Shown piece by piece: positions 1 through 7,332 of a DNA stretch of 11,706 bases (position 1 is its first letter; the number at the start of each line of letters is the position of its first letter). The position numbers and the translations under genes are program-made. The notes beneath the pieces are model-generated. The model made no database searches. It was not told the DNA's origin and worked only from the letters and a program-made list of their open reading frames with translations. The DNA lies in NCBI GenBank assembly GCA_002441205.1, contig DJVN01000288.1:1-11706 (forward strand), given 5' to 3'. This DNA comes from Syntrophaceae bacterium UBA6255 (GTDB lineage Bacteria > Desulfobacterota > Syntrophia > Syntrophales > Smithellaceae).

Positions 1-357
1 CTCATGGCAGAAAAAGAAATCGGGGCATTGATGATTGTTGATAAAAAAGGTAAAGTTGTTGGTATAATGACGGAACGCGATTATGCAAGAAAAATTGTTT
101 TGAAAGGAAAAACGTCTCCCAAGACAACTGTCAAGGAGATTATGACTCCTGTGAATAAGATGGTAAAGGTAAAACCTTCTACTTCCGTAGAAGATTGCAT
201 GGTCTTGATGACGGGCAAGCATATAAGGCACCTTCCGGTTTTTGAAGGGTCCAAATTTATGGGACTTATCTCCATAGGAGACGCCGTTAAGTCAGCTATT
301 TCCGAAAAAGATGTTTTGATTAATCAGTTAAGTAATTATATTGCGGGTAGATATTAA
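1..357 (+). CDS. CBS-domain pair protein, 5' end cut by the window edge
   Basis: The reading frame is open from the first base and ends with TAA at 355-357, giving 118 residues. The first ATG (position 4) lies inside a typical CBS strand-helix stretch (LMAEKEIGALMIVD), so the true start is upstream and roughly 20-30 residues are missing. What remains is the end of CBS motif 1 (GKVVGIMTERDYARKI) and a complete CBS motif 2 (IMTPVNKMVKVKPSTSVEDC onwards to GLISIGDAVK). CBS pairs (Bateman modules) bind adenine nucleotides such as AMP, ATP or S-adenosylmethionine and act as sensors. Stand-alone pairs of about 140 residues are common in bacteria and their targets are mostly unknown. No catalytic domain, signal peptide or membrane segment is visible. 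The gene ends 46 bases before a strong terminator, so it is the last gene of its transcript and separate from smc. The family call is secure; the ligand and role are unknown. Confidence 0.9.
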   Translation, partial: LMAEKEIGALMIVDKKGKVVGIMTERDYARKIVLKGKTSPKTTVKEIMTPVNKMVKVKPSTSVEDCMVLMTGKHIRHLPVFEGSKFMGLISIGDAVKSAISEKDVLINQLSNYIAGRY

Positions 358-403
358 TAGTCAGTCGTTTCAATACGTGAAAGTATTCGTTGATTGTTTT
401 TTC

Positions 404-434
404 AGGCAGGGTTATGACGACCCTGCCTTTTTCT
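404..434 (+). terminator. Rho-independent terminator after the CBS gene
   Basis: A perfect 8-bp G+C-rich stem (GGCAGGGT at 405-412 pairs with ACCCTGCC at 420-427) closes a 7-base loop. An additional A-T pair forms at 404/428, and a run of five T (428-432) followed directly. This is a classic intrinsic terminator for + strand transcription and separates the CBS gene from smc. Confidence 0.9.
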
Positions 435-523
435 ATTGCCCGAAGATATTTTTTGTAATTTTTTACTTAATTTTGTTGTGTTATTAAGTTGGAAGTGAAA
501 AAGCTAAAAAAAATCAAAACACT

Positions 524-561
524 ACATATTGTGGTGGAAATTTAACAAAACCACATTTTGT
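524..561. repeat. Imperfect inverted repeat upstream of the smc promoter
   Basis: TGTGGT (530-535) pairs with ACCACA (550-555) across a 14-base A+T-rich loop. The stem extends outward with interrupted pairs (A528-T557, and 524-526 with 559-561). It lies just upstream of the candidate -35 box of smc, so it could be an operator for a dimeric regulator or a transcript hairpin. The arms are short and the surroundings A+T-rich, so chance is a real possibility. Confidence 0.3.
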
Positions 562-572
562 TGTATTTTTTC

Positions 573-601
573 TTTACAAAGGCTAAATCTTTTGTTAGCA
601 T
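573..601 (+). promoter_or_regulatory. Candidate sigma-70-type promoter for smc
   Basis: TTTACA (573-578, 5 of 6 matches to TTGACA) and TAGCAT (596-601, 4 of 6 matches to TATAAT) are separated by 17 bases. A-rich tracts at about 505-520 could act as an UP-like element. The site lies 46 bases before the smc ATG and after the terminator of the preceding gene, where a promoter is expected. In such A+T-rich sequence similar matches occur by chance, so this is only a reasonable candidate. Confidence 0.4.
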
Positions 602-647
602 TCTCCAAATTATCCAAATTTAAACAGTTTAATAAAGATATTTTTTT

Positions 648-3600
648 ATGAATCTAAGAAAATTGGAAATATCCGGTTTTAAGTCTTTTCGTGACAGGGT
701 TGTCCTTGATTTCTCCACTGGAGTTACGGGAATTGTCGGCCCCAACGGTTGTGGAAAATCCAATATCGTCGATGCCATTCGCTGGGTCATGGGCGAACAA
801 AGAGTGAAGTCTCTGCGTGGGACAAAAATGGATGATGTCGTTTTCAACGGCAGCCAGGACTCCGCTCCGGTCAGTATGGCGGAAGTTACAATGACGTTGT
901 TTGCCAATGGTCACCATTTCCCCGGCGAGTATTCCGATCTGAACGAAGTATCCATTTCCCGCAAGGTTATTCTTGACGGCGAGAGTGAATACTATATTAA
1001 CAAAGTTCCCTGCCGTCTCCTTGATGTTAAAGAATTCTTCATGGGGACCGGTGTCGGCGCTCGCACCTATTCTCTGGTTGAACAGGGGCACGTGCAAAAT
1101 CTCGTTGAAGCCAAACCAGAAGACCGGCGATTGTTTATCGAGGATGCGGCGGGTGTTTCCAAATATAAAAGCCGCAAGGAAGCCGCTGTCCGTAAAATGG
1201 AAGCGACGAAACAAAACATGGTGCGGCTCAACGACATTATCAAAGAAGTAAAGACCCAGCTCAATGTCATTTCCCGGCAGGCAAAAAGAGCGGAACAATA
1301 CAAAAAAATTAAACAGGAGAGCAAGGAAGCGGAATTAACGGTCGCCCTGCAAAACTATGTTGAATTCGTTGAGAAAGAATCGGGCCTGCAGACCCTGCGT
1401 ACGGAATTGCAGAACCAGGATGCTCTCGTTCACGCGAATATGGAGGCAAAGGAATCGGCTCTGGATGAGATGAAAGTGAAACTTCTGGAAAATGAAGAGC
1501 TAACAGCCAAAATCCAGCACGATCTCTATGAAATTAAAAACGCCATCAGCATAAAAGAAAAAGGCATCGAATTTGCCCACCAGCAAATTTCGGACATGTC
1601 TGAGCGCAAGCAGAAAGACATGGCCGAAATTCAGATGTTGCAGATGAAGAAAGCCGATTTGGCCGCCGAGATTGAAAATCTGCGGAAAAATTCAGCTGAG
1701 GCGGAAAACAAAATTGCCGCGCTGAAAATTGAACATGAAGAAATACAGCAGAAGGTCCAGACGCTTGTCAACGCCGATAAAGAATTGAACAATCAGTTGG
1801 AAGAAAAAAAGATTGTTTTCATCGATATTGTGACGGAAAAGGCCAAACTGCACAATATGATTTCCAGTTTAAGCAAAAATATTGAAGACTTGAAGAGACG
1901 CGAGGAAAGAGAAACCCGGGAGCTTGACGAAGATAAAAAAATGATGGCGGATGTGTCCGGTAAACTTCAATCGGTCCATGAGGAATTAAGCAAGGATGAA
2001 GCGGAAATCACAAGATTGGAAACCAAAATGTCGGAATCTCTGTCCGAACTCGAACGTTCGAAATCGGACTTGCTGCTGAATGAGGAAGATATTTCTAAAA
2101 TCAAGGAAGACACGAGCATCAAATCTTCACGGTTAATTTCGCTGAAGGAATTTGAGGAAGCGTATAAATGGTGTAATGAAGGCGTTAAGACGATCATAGA
2201 AAATCAGGAGCATAGCGATAAGTTTTATGGCGTCGTGGCCGACCATATCAGCGTTCCCCGTGAATACGAAGCAGCCGTGGAAGCTGTTCTGGGTGAAAAA
2301 TTACAGTACGTGGTGGTGAAAAGCCAGGAAGACGGTGTTCGGGCGATTGATTATTTAAAGAACTACCAACTGGGCCGGGGCAGTTTTGTTTCGGTGGAAT
2401 TGAGAAATCATAATGCAAGAACCTACAGCCAGGAGCATCTCAACGAGGCGCAACCTCTGCTGGAAAAAGTTAAAGTCAAAGAAGATTTTCAGCAAATCGT
2501 CGATTGCTTACTGGGCGATGTTTTGCTGATACCGACCATTGAAAATGGTATTTCTCTCTGGAAGAAAAATGGTTTCAGGGGAACTTTTGTGACGCCGGAA
2601 GGAGATATTATCAGCCCGAACGGCGTATTAACGGGCGGCAGCGGGTCAGCCGTGGAAAAAAGTCTGCTGGCCACCAAGAGAGAAATCGGTGAATTGGGAA
2701 GTGAAGTATCGGCCCTGGCGGTTGAGCTGGAAATCAAGACGCATCAGAAAAATAATCTGGTGTCGGCGATTGACCGCTGGGATGAAGAAATCGATCAAAT
2801 GAAAGCGGATATTCATTCACTGGAAATAGCCGTCAACGGCAGAAAAAAGGATCTTGAACGGTTTGAAGACGAAACCAACAGATTGAAACAAAGGATTGCC
2901 GTTTTGGAATTCAACCGGCAAACCCTTAATACCGAGAAGATTGAAGCTGAAGAAAAATTACGTAAGTTCAGCGCCGATGTTTTACAAAAGGATAATGAGG
3001 AAAAAGAAATAAACGAAATCATTTCCGTTTTTAATCAAAAGAAAGAACAATCCCATGCCGGGATTGACGAGCAGGAACGTTATTTAACCGGTAAAAAAAT
3101 AGAAATGGCTTCTCTGGAAGAAAAAAAGGAAGCCGATTTACGGACGGTATCAAGGTTGCAGGATGATATTGTTACAATAGAGAACGAAAATAAATCAAAA
3201 GATGAAGAAATAATCTCCTGCGAAAAGCAGATTGTTGAATTGTCTCAGACCATCGAAAGTGAACAGGCTTCTCTGAAAGATTTATACAACAGCTTTTCGA
3301 CTCAGGAAGCGTTTTTAGCGGACAAGAAAGCTGAACAAAATCGGGAAGACGTGGAACTGAAAGAAAAGGAAAGTGAGCTTCGGGAAATAAAAAAGAAGGT
3401 TGATGCGCTACGCCAGCAGATCAATGAAATAGAAATTCAATGTCGGGAAGTAGATCTGAATAGAGAAAATCTGAGAAAAGGAATCGCTGAAAAATATGAT
3501 GTTGATCTGGAAAGTATGGCTTTGGAATTTGAAAAAGTTACGGAAGAAAAACTTGCCGAACTCATTGCTCTGCTGGAAAAAAACAAACAGATGATAGATG

Positions 3601-4196
3601 CCTTCGGTGAAGTGAACCTGCTGGCTCTTAATGAATATGAAGAACTCGATAAACGTTATAATTTTCTGTCGACTCAAGTAGCCGATTTGAATTCTTCTCT
3701 GAATGTTCTGCAAAGAACGATTACGCGTATTAACAAAATCTCCCGTGCCAGATTCGCGGATACCTTTGAGGCTGTTAATACGTGCTTCAAAGAAGTCTTT
3801 GCTCAGATTTTTCCGGGAGGACGCGGGGAACTTGTCCTCACCGATGAAAATGACCTGCTGGAAACAGGAGTTGATATTGACATTCAGGTTCCCGGCAAGA
3901 GAAAGCAAAACGTGAATCTGCTTTCCGGTGGTGAAAAATCACTGGTTGCAGTCGCTCTTATTTTTGCCATCTTAAAGTATCGGCCGTCACCGTTTCTGGT
4001 TCTCGACGAAGTGGATGCCGCCCTGGATGACGCCAATACCAATCTCTTCAACCATTTGATTAAGGATGTTGCCCGGCAATCTCAGGTTGTTATGATTACT
4101 CACAACAAGAGCACGATGGAGGTTGCAGACACGCTCTTTGGTGTGACCATGCAAAAGCAGGGAATATCATCGCTCGTTTCCGTTAATCTCAACTAA
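648..4196 (+). CDS. smc: Chromosome segregation protein SMC
   Basis: The 1182-residue product has the full SMC layout and normal family length. The N-terminal ATPase half contains Walker A at about residues 31-39 (GPNGCGKSN), inside the typical start MNLRKLEISGFKSF. Long coiled coils fill about 170-510 and 670-1020, around a hinge at about 520-665 (FYGVVADHI to the glycine-rich GVLTGGSGS). The C-terminal ATPase half has the conserved AFGEVNLLALNEYEEL stretch, the ABC signature LLSGGEKS near residue 1091, Walker B FLVLDEVDAALDD near 1117 and the switch histidine in MITHNKS near 1150. SMC dimers with ScpA and ScpB form the bacterial condensin that organises and segregates origins; scpA and scpB are not in this window. 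The start fits the conserved N-terminus, although its ribosome site is weak (AAAGA about 9 bases upstream). It is the first gene after a terminator and probably heads the smc-ftsY transcript. No frameshift or missing motif is visible. Confidence 0.98.
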   Translation: MNLRKLEISGFKSFRDRVVLDFSTGVTGIVGPNGCGKSNIVDAIRWVMGEQRVKSLRGTKMDDVVFNGSQDSAPVSMAEVTMTLFANGHHFPGEYSDLNEVSISRKVILDGESEYYINKVPCRLLDVKEFFMGTGVGARTYSLVEQGHVQNLVEAKPEDRRLFIEDAAGVSKYKSRKEAAVRKMEATKQNMVRLNDIIKEVKTQLNVISRQAKRAEQYKKIKQESKEAELTVALQNYVEFVEKESGLQTLRTELQNQDALVHANMEAKESALDEMKVKLLENEELTAKIQHDLYEIKNAISIKEKGIEFAHQQISDMSERKQKDMAEIQMLQMKKADLAAEIENLRKNSAEAENKIAALKIEHEEIQQKVQTLVNADKELNNQLEEKKIVFIDIVTEKAKLHNMISSLSKNIEDLKRREERETRELDEDKKMMADVSGKLQSVHEELSKDEAEITRLETKMSESLSELERSKSDLLLNEEDISKIKEDTSIKSSRLISLKEFEEAYKWCNEGVKTIIENQEHSDKFYGVVADHISVPREYEAAVEAVLGEKLQYVVVKSQEDGVRAIDYLKNYQLGRGSFVSVELRNHNARTYSQEHLNEAQPLLEKVKVKEDFQQIVDCLLGDVLLIPTIENGISLWKKNGFRGTFVTPEGDIISPNGVLTGGSGSAVEKSLLATKREIGELGSEVSALAVELEIKTHQKNNLVSAIDRWDEEIDQMKADIHSLEIAVNGRKKDLERFEDETNRLKQRIAVLEFNRQTLNTEKIEAEEKLRKFSADVLQKDNEEKEINEIISVFNQKKEQSHAGIDEQERYLTGKKIEMASLEEKKEADLRTVSRLQDDIVTIENENKSKDEEIISCEKQIVELSQTIESEQASLKDLYNSFSTQEAFLADKKAEQNREDVELKEKESELREIKKKVDALRQQINEIEIQCREVDLNRENLRKGIAEKYDVDLESMALEFEKVTEEKLAELIALLEKNKQMIDAFGEVNLLALNEYEELDKRYNFLSTQVADLNSSLNVLQRTITRINKISRARFADTFEAVNTCFKEVFAQIFPGGRGELVLTDENDLLETGVDIDIQVPGKRKQNVNLLSGGEKSLVAVALIFAILKYRPSPFLVLDEVDAALDDANTNLFNHLIKDVARQSQVVMITHNKSTMEVADTLFGVTMQKQGISSLVSVNLN

Positions 4197-4248
4197 ACCA
4201 CCTCTTTACTTCTTCACAAAAAATAGTTATGAATCAACTACAGCGGAA

Positions 4249-4256
4249 GAAAGGTG
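4249..4256 (+). promoter_or_regulatory. Ribosome binding site deciding the ftsY start
   Basis: The AAAGG core ends 7 bases before the ATG at 4262. The upstream in-frame ATG at 4229 has no purine-rich site before it (it is preceded by a run ending AAAATAGTT), and the extra 11 residues it would add do not resemble FtsY. The site therefore supports the start at 4262. Confidence 0.65.
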
Positions 4257-4261
4257 TATCT

Positions 4262-5179
4262 ATGGCAAAGTTAAATTTTCTTGAAAAAATAAAGGCAGGA
4301 TTGTCCAAGACCCGGGATGTTCTTACCATGGATTTAAATGACCTTTTCAGTGAAAAGGTTATCGATAAAGATCTTTATGATAAATTGGAAGAACTACTGA
4401 TCGCGGCTGACATGGGACCTCAATTTACGTATGATTTAATTGATGATGTCAAGAAGAAGGTGAGTCGTAATGATCTGCAGAATGCGGATGAAATAAAAAA
4501 GGTTATGCAGGAGAGAATGAATGCTATTTTGCAAAAAATAGATAAACCTTTGACCATTCCCCGGGGCAAACCTTTTATCATCATGACAATTGGCGTTAAC
4601 GGCAGCGGTAAAACGACGACTATCGGTAAATTAGCCTGTATGCTCAAAAGCGAAGGCCATGACGTCATGCTGGTTGCGGCGGATACTTTCCGGGCTGCGG
4701 CCGTCGAGCAGTTGGAGGTGTGGGGTTCGCGAGTGGACGCTCCGGTTGTAAAACATAAAACAAATGCCGATCCGGCGGCAGTCGTCTTTGACGCCATGGC
4801 AAAAATTAAAGCCGGTTTTTCCGGGGTGGTTATTGTGGATACGGCCGGGCGATTGCATACTCGTGTTAATTTGATGGAGGAACTTAAAAAGGTAAAACGG
4901 ATTATTAACAAGGAATTACCGGAATTATCGCCGGAGATACTGCTGATTCTGGATGCCACAACCGGTCAAAATGCTGTTGTTCAGGCAAAAACGTTTAAAG
5001 AGGAGATAGGCGCAACCGGTATCGTACTCACCAAGCTCGATGGAACGTCCAAGGGCGGGGTGGTTGTGAGAATTGCCAGTGAACTGGCCCTTCCCGTAAG
5101 ATATATAGGCGTCGGCGAGGGGTTGGATGATTTGCGCGTTTTCGAAAGTGGAAGTTTTACCAGGGCGCTTCTTGATTAA
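4262..5179 (+). CDS. ftsY: Signal recognition particle receptor FtsY (SRP GTPase)
   Basis: FtsY docks the SRP-ribosome complex at the inner membrane and delivers nascent membrane proteins to SecYEG; GTP hydrolysis by the FtsY-Ffh pair resets the cycle. The 305-residue product consists of the helical N domain (about 1-90) and the G domain. Visible motifs are G1 GVNGSGKTTT (111-120), the insertion-box region AADTFRAAAVEQLEVW (139-154), G3 DTAGRL (193-198), G4 TKLDG (257-261), and the closing GVGEGLDDLRVF typical of FtsY rather than Ffh. The Ffh M domain is absent. The long acidic A domain of the E. coli protein is also missing; this short form is common outside enterics, and a basic amphipathic N-terminus (MAKLNFLEKIKAGLSKTR) probably contacts the membrane. 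I chose the ATG at 4262 over the one at 4229 because of its ribosome site. The gene lies 65 bases after smc with no terminator, so cotranscription is likely, as in the Bacillus smc-ftsY operon. Confidence 0.97.
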   Translation: MAKLNFLEKIKAGLSKTRDVLTMDLNDLFSEKVIDKDLYDKLEELLIAADMGPQFTYDLIDDVKKKVSRNDLQNADEIKKVMQERMNAILQKIDKPLTIPRGKPFIIMTIGVNGSGKTTTIGKLACMLKSEGHDVMLVAADTFRAAAVEQLEVWGSRVDAPVVKHKTNADPAAVVFDAMAKIKAGFSGVVIVDTAGRLHTRVNLMEELKKVKRIINKELPELSPEILLILDATTGQNAVVQAKTFKEEIGATGIVLTKLDGTSKGGVVVRIASELALPVRYIGVGEGLDDLRVFESGSFTRALLD

Positions 5180-5205
5180 ACCGTCAAAATTTAAGATAAT
5201 ATACT

Positions 5206-5850
5206 ATGAGTAAAATCTTTGCCATAGGAGACATTCACGGCTGTCTGGAAAAACTGGAAGAGTTGCTGGGTCAGATTGACATCGATAGAGAAAGGGATGT
5301 ATTAGTCTTCATCGGTGATTATATCGATCGCGGCAAATCCAGTAAAGAAGTCGTGGATTATGTTATCAATCTGCAAGGTCAATATCATAATGTAGTTTGC
5401 CTTCTTGGTAATCACGAGCAAATGTTTATACAGTACCTGGGAGGCCTTGACGAGGGGCTGTATCTGGGAAACGGCGGTATAAGCACGCTGAGTTCATATG
5501 AAATATTTCTCTCAGATAATGTTAAAAAAAGAAAAGTGAAAATCTCGGAGGCTCACCGGAGATTTTACGAATCACTTCTGCCATATTACGAAACCGACAA
5601 GTATATATTTGTTCACGCAGGCATCAGGCCCGGACTTCCTCTTAAAGAACAGACATTGGATGATCTCTTATGGATACGCTACGAGTTCATAGAAAATGAA
5701 AAAGACTTTGGCAAAACGGTTGTTTTTGGTCATACCCCGTTGATGAGTCCTTTGATTGAAAAAAATAAGATAGGCATAGATACCGGTGCGGTTTATGGCG
5801 GAAAGCTCACCTGTGTTGAACTTCCCATATTGAAAATTTATCAGGCATAG
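5206..5850 (+). CDS. PPP-family metallophosphatase (serine/threonine phosphatase-like)
   Basis: The 214-residue protein carries all calcineurin-like metallophosphoesterase motifs in the PPP arrangement. These are GDIHG (8-12, metal ligands D9 and H11), GDYIDRG (37-43, D38), GNHE (68-71, N69 and H70), a histidine in FVHAGI (about 137) and GHTP (175-178). These ligands hold a dinuclear metal centre that cleaves phosphomonoesters. Bacterial relatives include PrpA/PrpB-type protein phosphatases and ApaH, the symmetrical diadenosine tetraphosphatase. The length and the GDYIDRG form favour a protein-phosphatase-like enzyme, but the substrate cannot be read from the sequence. No signal peptide or membrane segment is seen, so it is cytosolic. 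It lies 26 bases after ftsY and 4 bases before ftcD. No kinase partner lies nearby. The family is certain; the substrate is open. Confidence 0.93.
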   Translation: MSKIFAIGDIHGCLEKLEELLGQIDIDRERDVLVFIGDYIDRGKSSKEVVDYVINLQGQYHNVVCLLGNHEQMFIQYLGGLDEGLYLGNGGISTLSSYEIFLSDNVKKRKVKISEAHRRFYESLLPYYETDKYIFVHAGIRPGLPLKEQTLDDLLWIRYEFIENEKDFGKTVVFGHTPLMSPLIEKNKIGIDTGAVYGGKLTCVELPILKIYQA

Positions 5851-5854
5851 AACA

Positions 5855-6763
5855 ATGAAAATCATCGAATGCGTGCCGAATTTCAGCGAAGGACGCGACT
5901 CTAAAAAACTCGAGGCTATTGCTAAGGTTTTTAAATCATTTTCCGGCGTGCGACTGGTCGATTTCAGCGGTGACGCCGATCATAACCGGAGCGTTTTTAC
6001 TTTTCTGGGCAAACCGGAGGATGTCCTGGAAGCGGCGCTCGCCTCCTGCGGTAAGGCTTTGCAATTAATTGATATGACAAAACAAACAGGGGTTCATCCC
6101 CGTCTGGGTGCCGTTGATGTAGTGCCTTTTATTCCATTGGGCAAGACCAAAATAAAAGACGCGGTTGATATAGCTCATACTTTTGGAGAACAATTTTATG
6201 AACGTTTCGGCGTTCCCGTATATTTCTATGGTTTCGCGGCGCTAAATAGTCATAATACAGAGCTTCCCGATGTCCGTCGCGGTGGATATGAGGGTCTGGC
6301 GGACAAGATGTCGTCTGTAAAAGGAAATCCCGATGTGGGAACTACGAAATTTAATGCACGTTCCGGCGCTACAGCAGTAGGTGTCAGAGATTTGCTGGTT
6401 GCTTATAATATAAATTTGGCCTCTGATGATTTATTTCTGGCACGTCATATAGCTTCGCGAATAAGAGAAAAAGGAGGTGGTCTGAAGAATTTACGCGCTA
6501 TTGGCTTAATGTTGAAGGGACGGAATATTGTACAGGTTTCCATGAACCTGACCAACTGTCAGAAAACCCCCTTGAAGACTGTTTTTGACCGTGTGAAAGC
6601 TTTGGCGGCTGAAACAGGAGTTCAAATACTGGAATCGGAATTAATCGGTCTGATGCCAAAATGCGCTCTTGCCAGAACAACACCTGAATACCTCAAACTC
6701 AAAGATTATGACGAAAATTGCCTTCTCGAGACTCATATGAAGGCGTTGGAGAAATTAAAATAA
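5855..6763 (+). CDS. ftcD: Glutamate formimidoyltransferase (transferase domain only)
   Basis: The product (302 residues) moves the formimino group of N-formimino-L-glutamate to tetrahydrofolate, linking histidine breakdown to the one-carbon pool. The family hallmarks are the N-terminus KIIECVPNFSEGRD, the stretch DFSGDADHNRSVFTFLG (37-52), and TGVHPRLGAVDVVPFIPL (78-95). The last contains the expected catalytic histidine at about 81. The C-terminal half includes ESELIGLMPK. The length matches the stand-alone transferase; the cyclodeaminase half fused to it in animals is absent. No histidine-degradation genes (hutH, hutU, hutI) or cyclodeaminase (fchA) are in view, so whether it works in histidine use or another folate route is open. 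It starts 4 bases after the phosphatase stop, with a weak CAGG ribosome site, so it is probably read from the same transcript. No clear intrinsic terminator follows. Confidence 0.94.
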   Translation: MKIIECVPNFSEGRDSKKLEAIAKVFKSFSGVRLVDFSGDADHNRSVFTFLGKPEDVLEAALASCGKALQLIDMTKQTGVHPRLGAVDVVPFIPLGKTKIKDAVDIAHTFGEQFYERFGVPVYFYGFAALNSHNTELPDVRRGGYEGLADKMSSVKGNPDVGTTKFNARSGATAVGVRDLLVAYNINLASDDLFLARHIASRIREKGGGLKNLRAIGLMLKGRNIVQVSMNLTNCQKTPLKTVFDRVKALAAETGVQILESELIGLMPKCALARTTPEYLKLKDYDENCLLETHMKALEKLK

Positions 6764-6913
6764 CGAATTTTCGAGCTTGCTTAAACCAAAATTTAGTCGA
6801 TTATTGTACTCGACAATCCTCATGATGCCCTTCATTCATCTCTCAAAGAAAGGATTAATATACTTTATCAGTTCGACGTTTTTTCCATCATGTTAAATTA
6901 TTTTCTTGTATGG

Positions 6914-6926
6914 TATAAATAAGCCA
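6914..6926 (+). promoter_or_regulatory. Candidate extended -10 promoter before the decayed gene
   Basis: TGGTATAAA (TATAAA at 6914-6919, 5 of 6 matches, with an upstream TG one base away) is a good extended -10 element. A recognisable -35 box is not present at 16-18 bases spacing. It lies 25 bases before the presumed original ATG at 6945 and may be the leftover promoter of the pseudogene. The evidence is sequence match and position only. Confidence 0.3.
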
Positions 6927-6944
6927 ACCAAAATGATTTGCAGG

Positions 6945-7311
6945 ATGAAATCTTAGGGAGAGGGTATATTTCATTGAGCAAAAGGGCAGGAAGATTGTTT
7001 ATATAGATGGATCGAACTGCAGTGCCGAAGAAGCACCCCTGATTACAGCGAAGGCAAGGGCAATCATCAGAAGCCAGCCGGAGCAATCCGTTTACACACT
7101 CACAAATTTAACCAATCCCATTTCAACGATAAAGTGACTGCGGACATGAAGGAATACGTGTCGGGCAACAAGCTTTATGTGGTCGCGGCGGCCGTGGGGC
7201 ATAACGGCCCTGAAGCAGATTTTATATAACTCGATCGTAAAATTTACGGGGAAAAAGCTGACACTGTTCGATACGCTGGAACAGGCAAAAGATTGGCTGG
7301 CAGAACAATAA
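6945..7311 (+). pseudogene. Frameshifted remnant of a small STAS/SpoIIAA-like protein gene
   Basis: No intact frame spans this stretch, but three pieces in alternating frames join into one sensible protein of about 120 residues. Piece A follows the ATG at 6945 (MKS, stop TAG at 6954). Piece B runs in another frame from about 6955 to 7115 (RERVYFIEQKGRKIVYIDGS ... SVYTLTNLTN). Piece C returns to the first frame at about 7116-7209 (HFNDKVTADMKEYVSGNKLY ... VVAAAVGHNG). Piece D is back in the frame of B from about 7210 (LKQILYNSIVKFTGKKLTLF ... AKDWLAEQ), ending with TAA at 7309-7311. Three frame changes are therefore needed, near 6955, 7115 and 7209. The order (short strand KIVYIDGSN, strand YTLTNLTN, helix, strand VVAAAVG, helix, FDTLEQAKDWL) resembles small bacterial STAS/SpoIIAA-like proteins; this family call is from memory. 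The flanking genes are intact, so true decay is likelier than a string of sequencing errors. Confidence 0.75.
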
Positions 7312-7332
7312 AACGTATCGGGAATTTTGAAT

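Noticed and set aside
654..1298. 214-codon - strand frame inside smc
   Set aside because: It is the antisense shadow of the conserved SMC ATPase region and has no domain character of its own.
4229..4261. Upstream in-frame ATG extending FtsY by 11 residues
   Set aside because: It has no ribosome site, and the added residues do not resemble FtsY. The ATG at 4262 has AAAGG 7 bases before it.
5172..5200. TTGATT-N17-GATAAT promoter-like match before the phosphatase gene
   Set aside because: Transcription would start at about the ATG itself (5206), leaving no room for a ribosome site. Read-through from ftsY is simpler.
6795..6815. Small hairpin after ftcD (GTCGA with TCGAC)
   Set aside because: The stem has only 5 pairs and no T-run follows, so it does not qualify as an intrinsic terminator.
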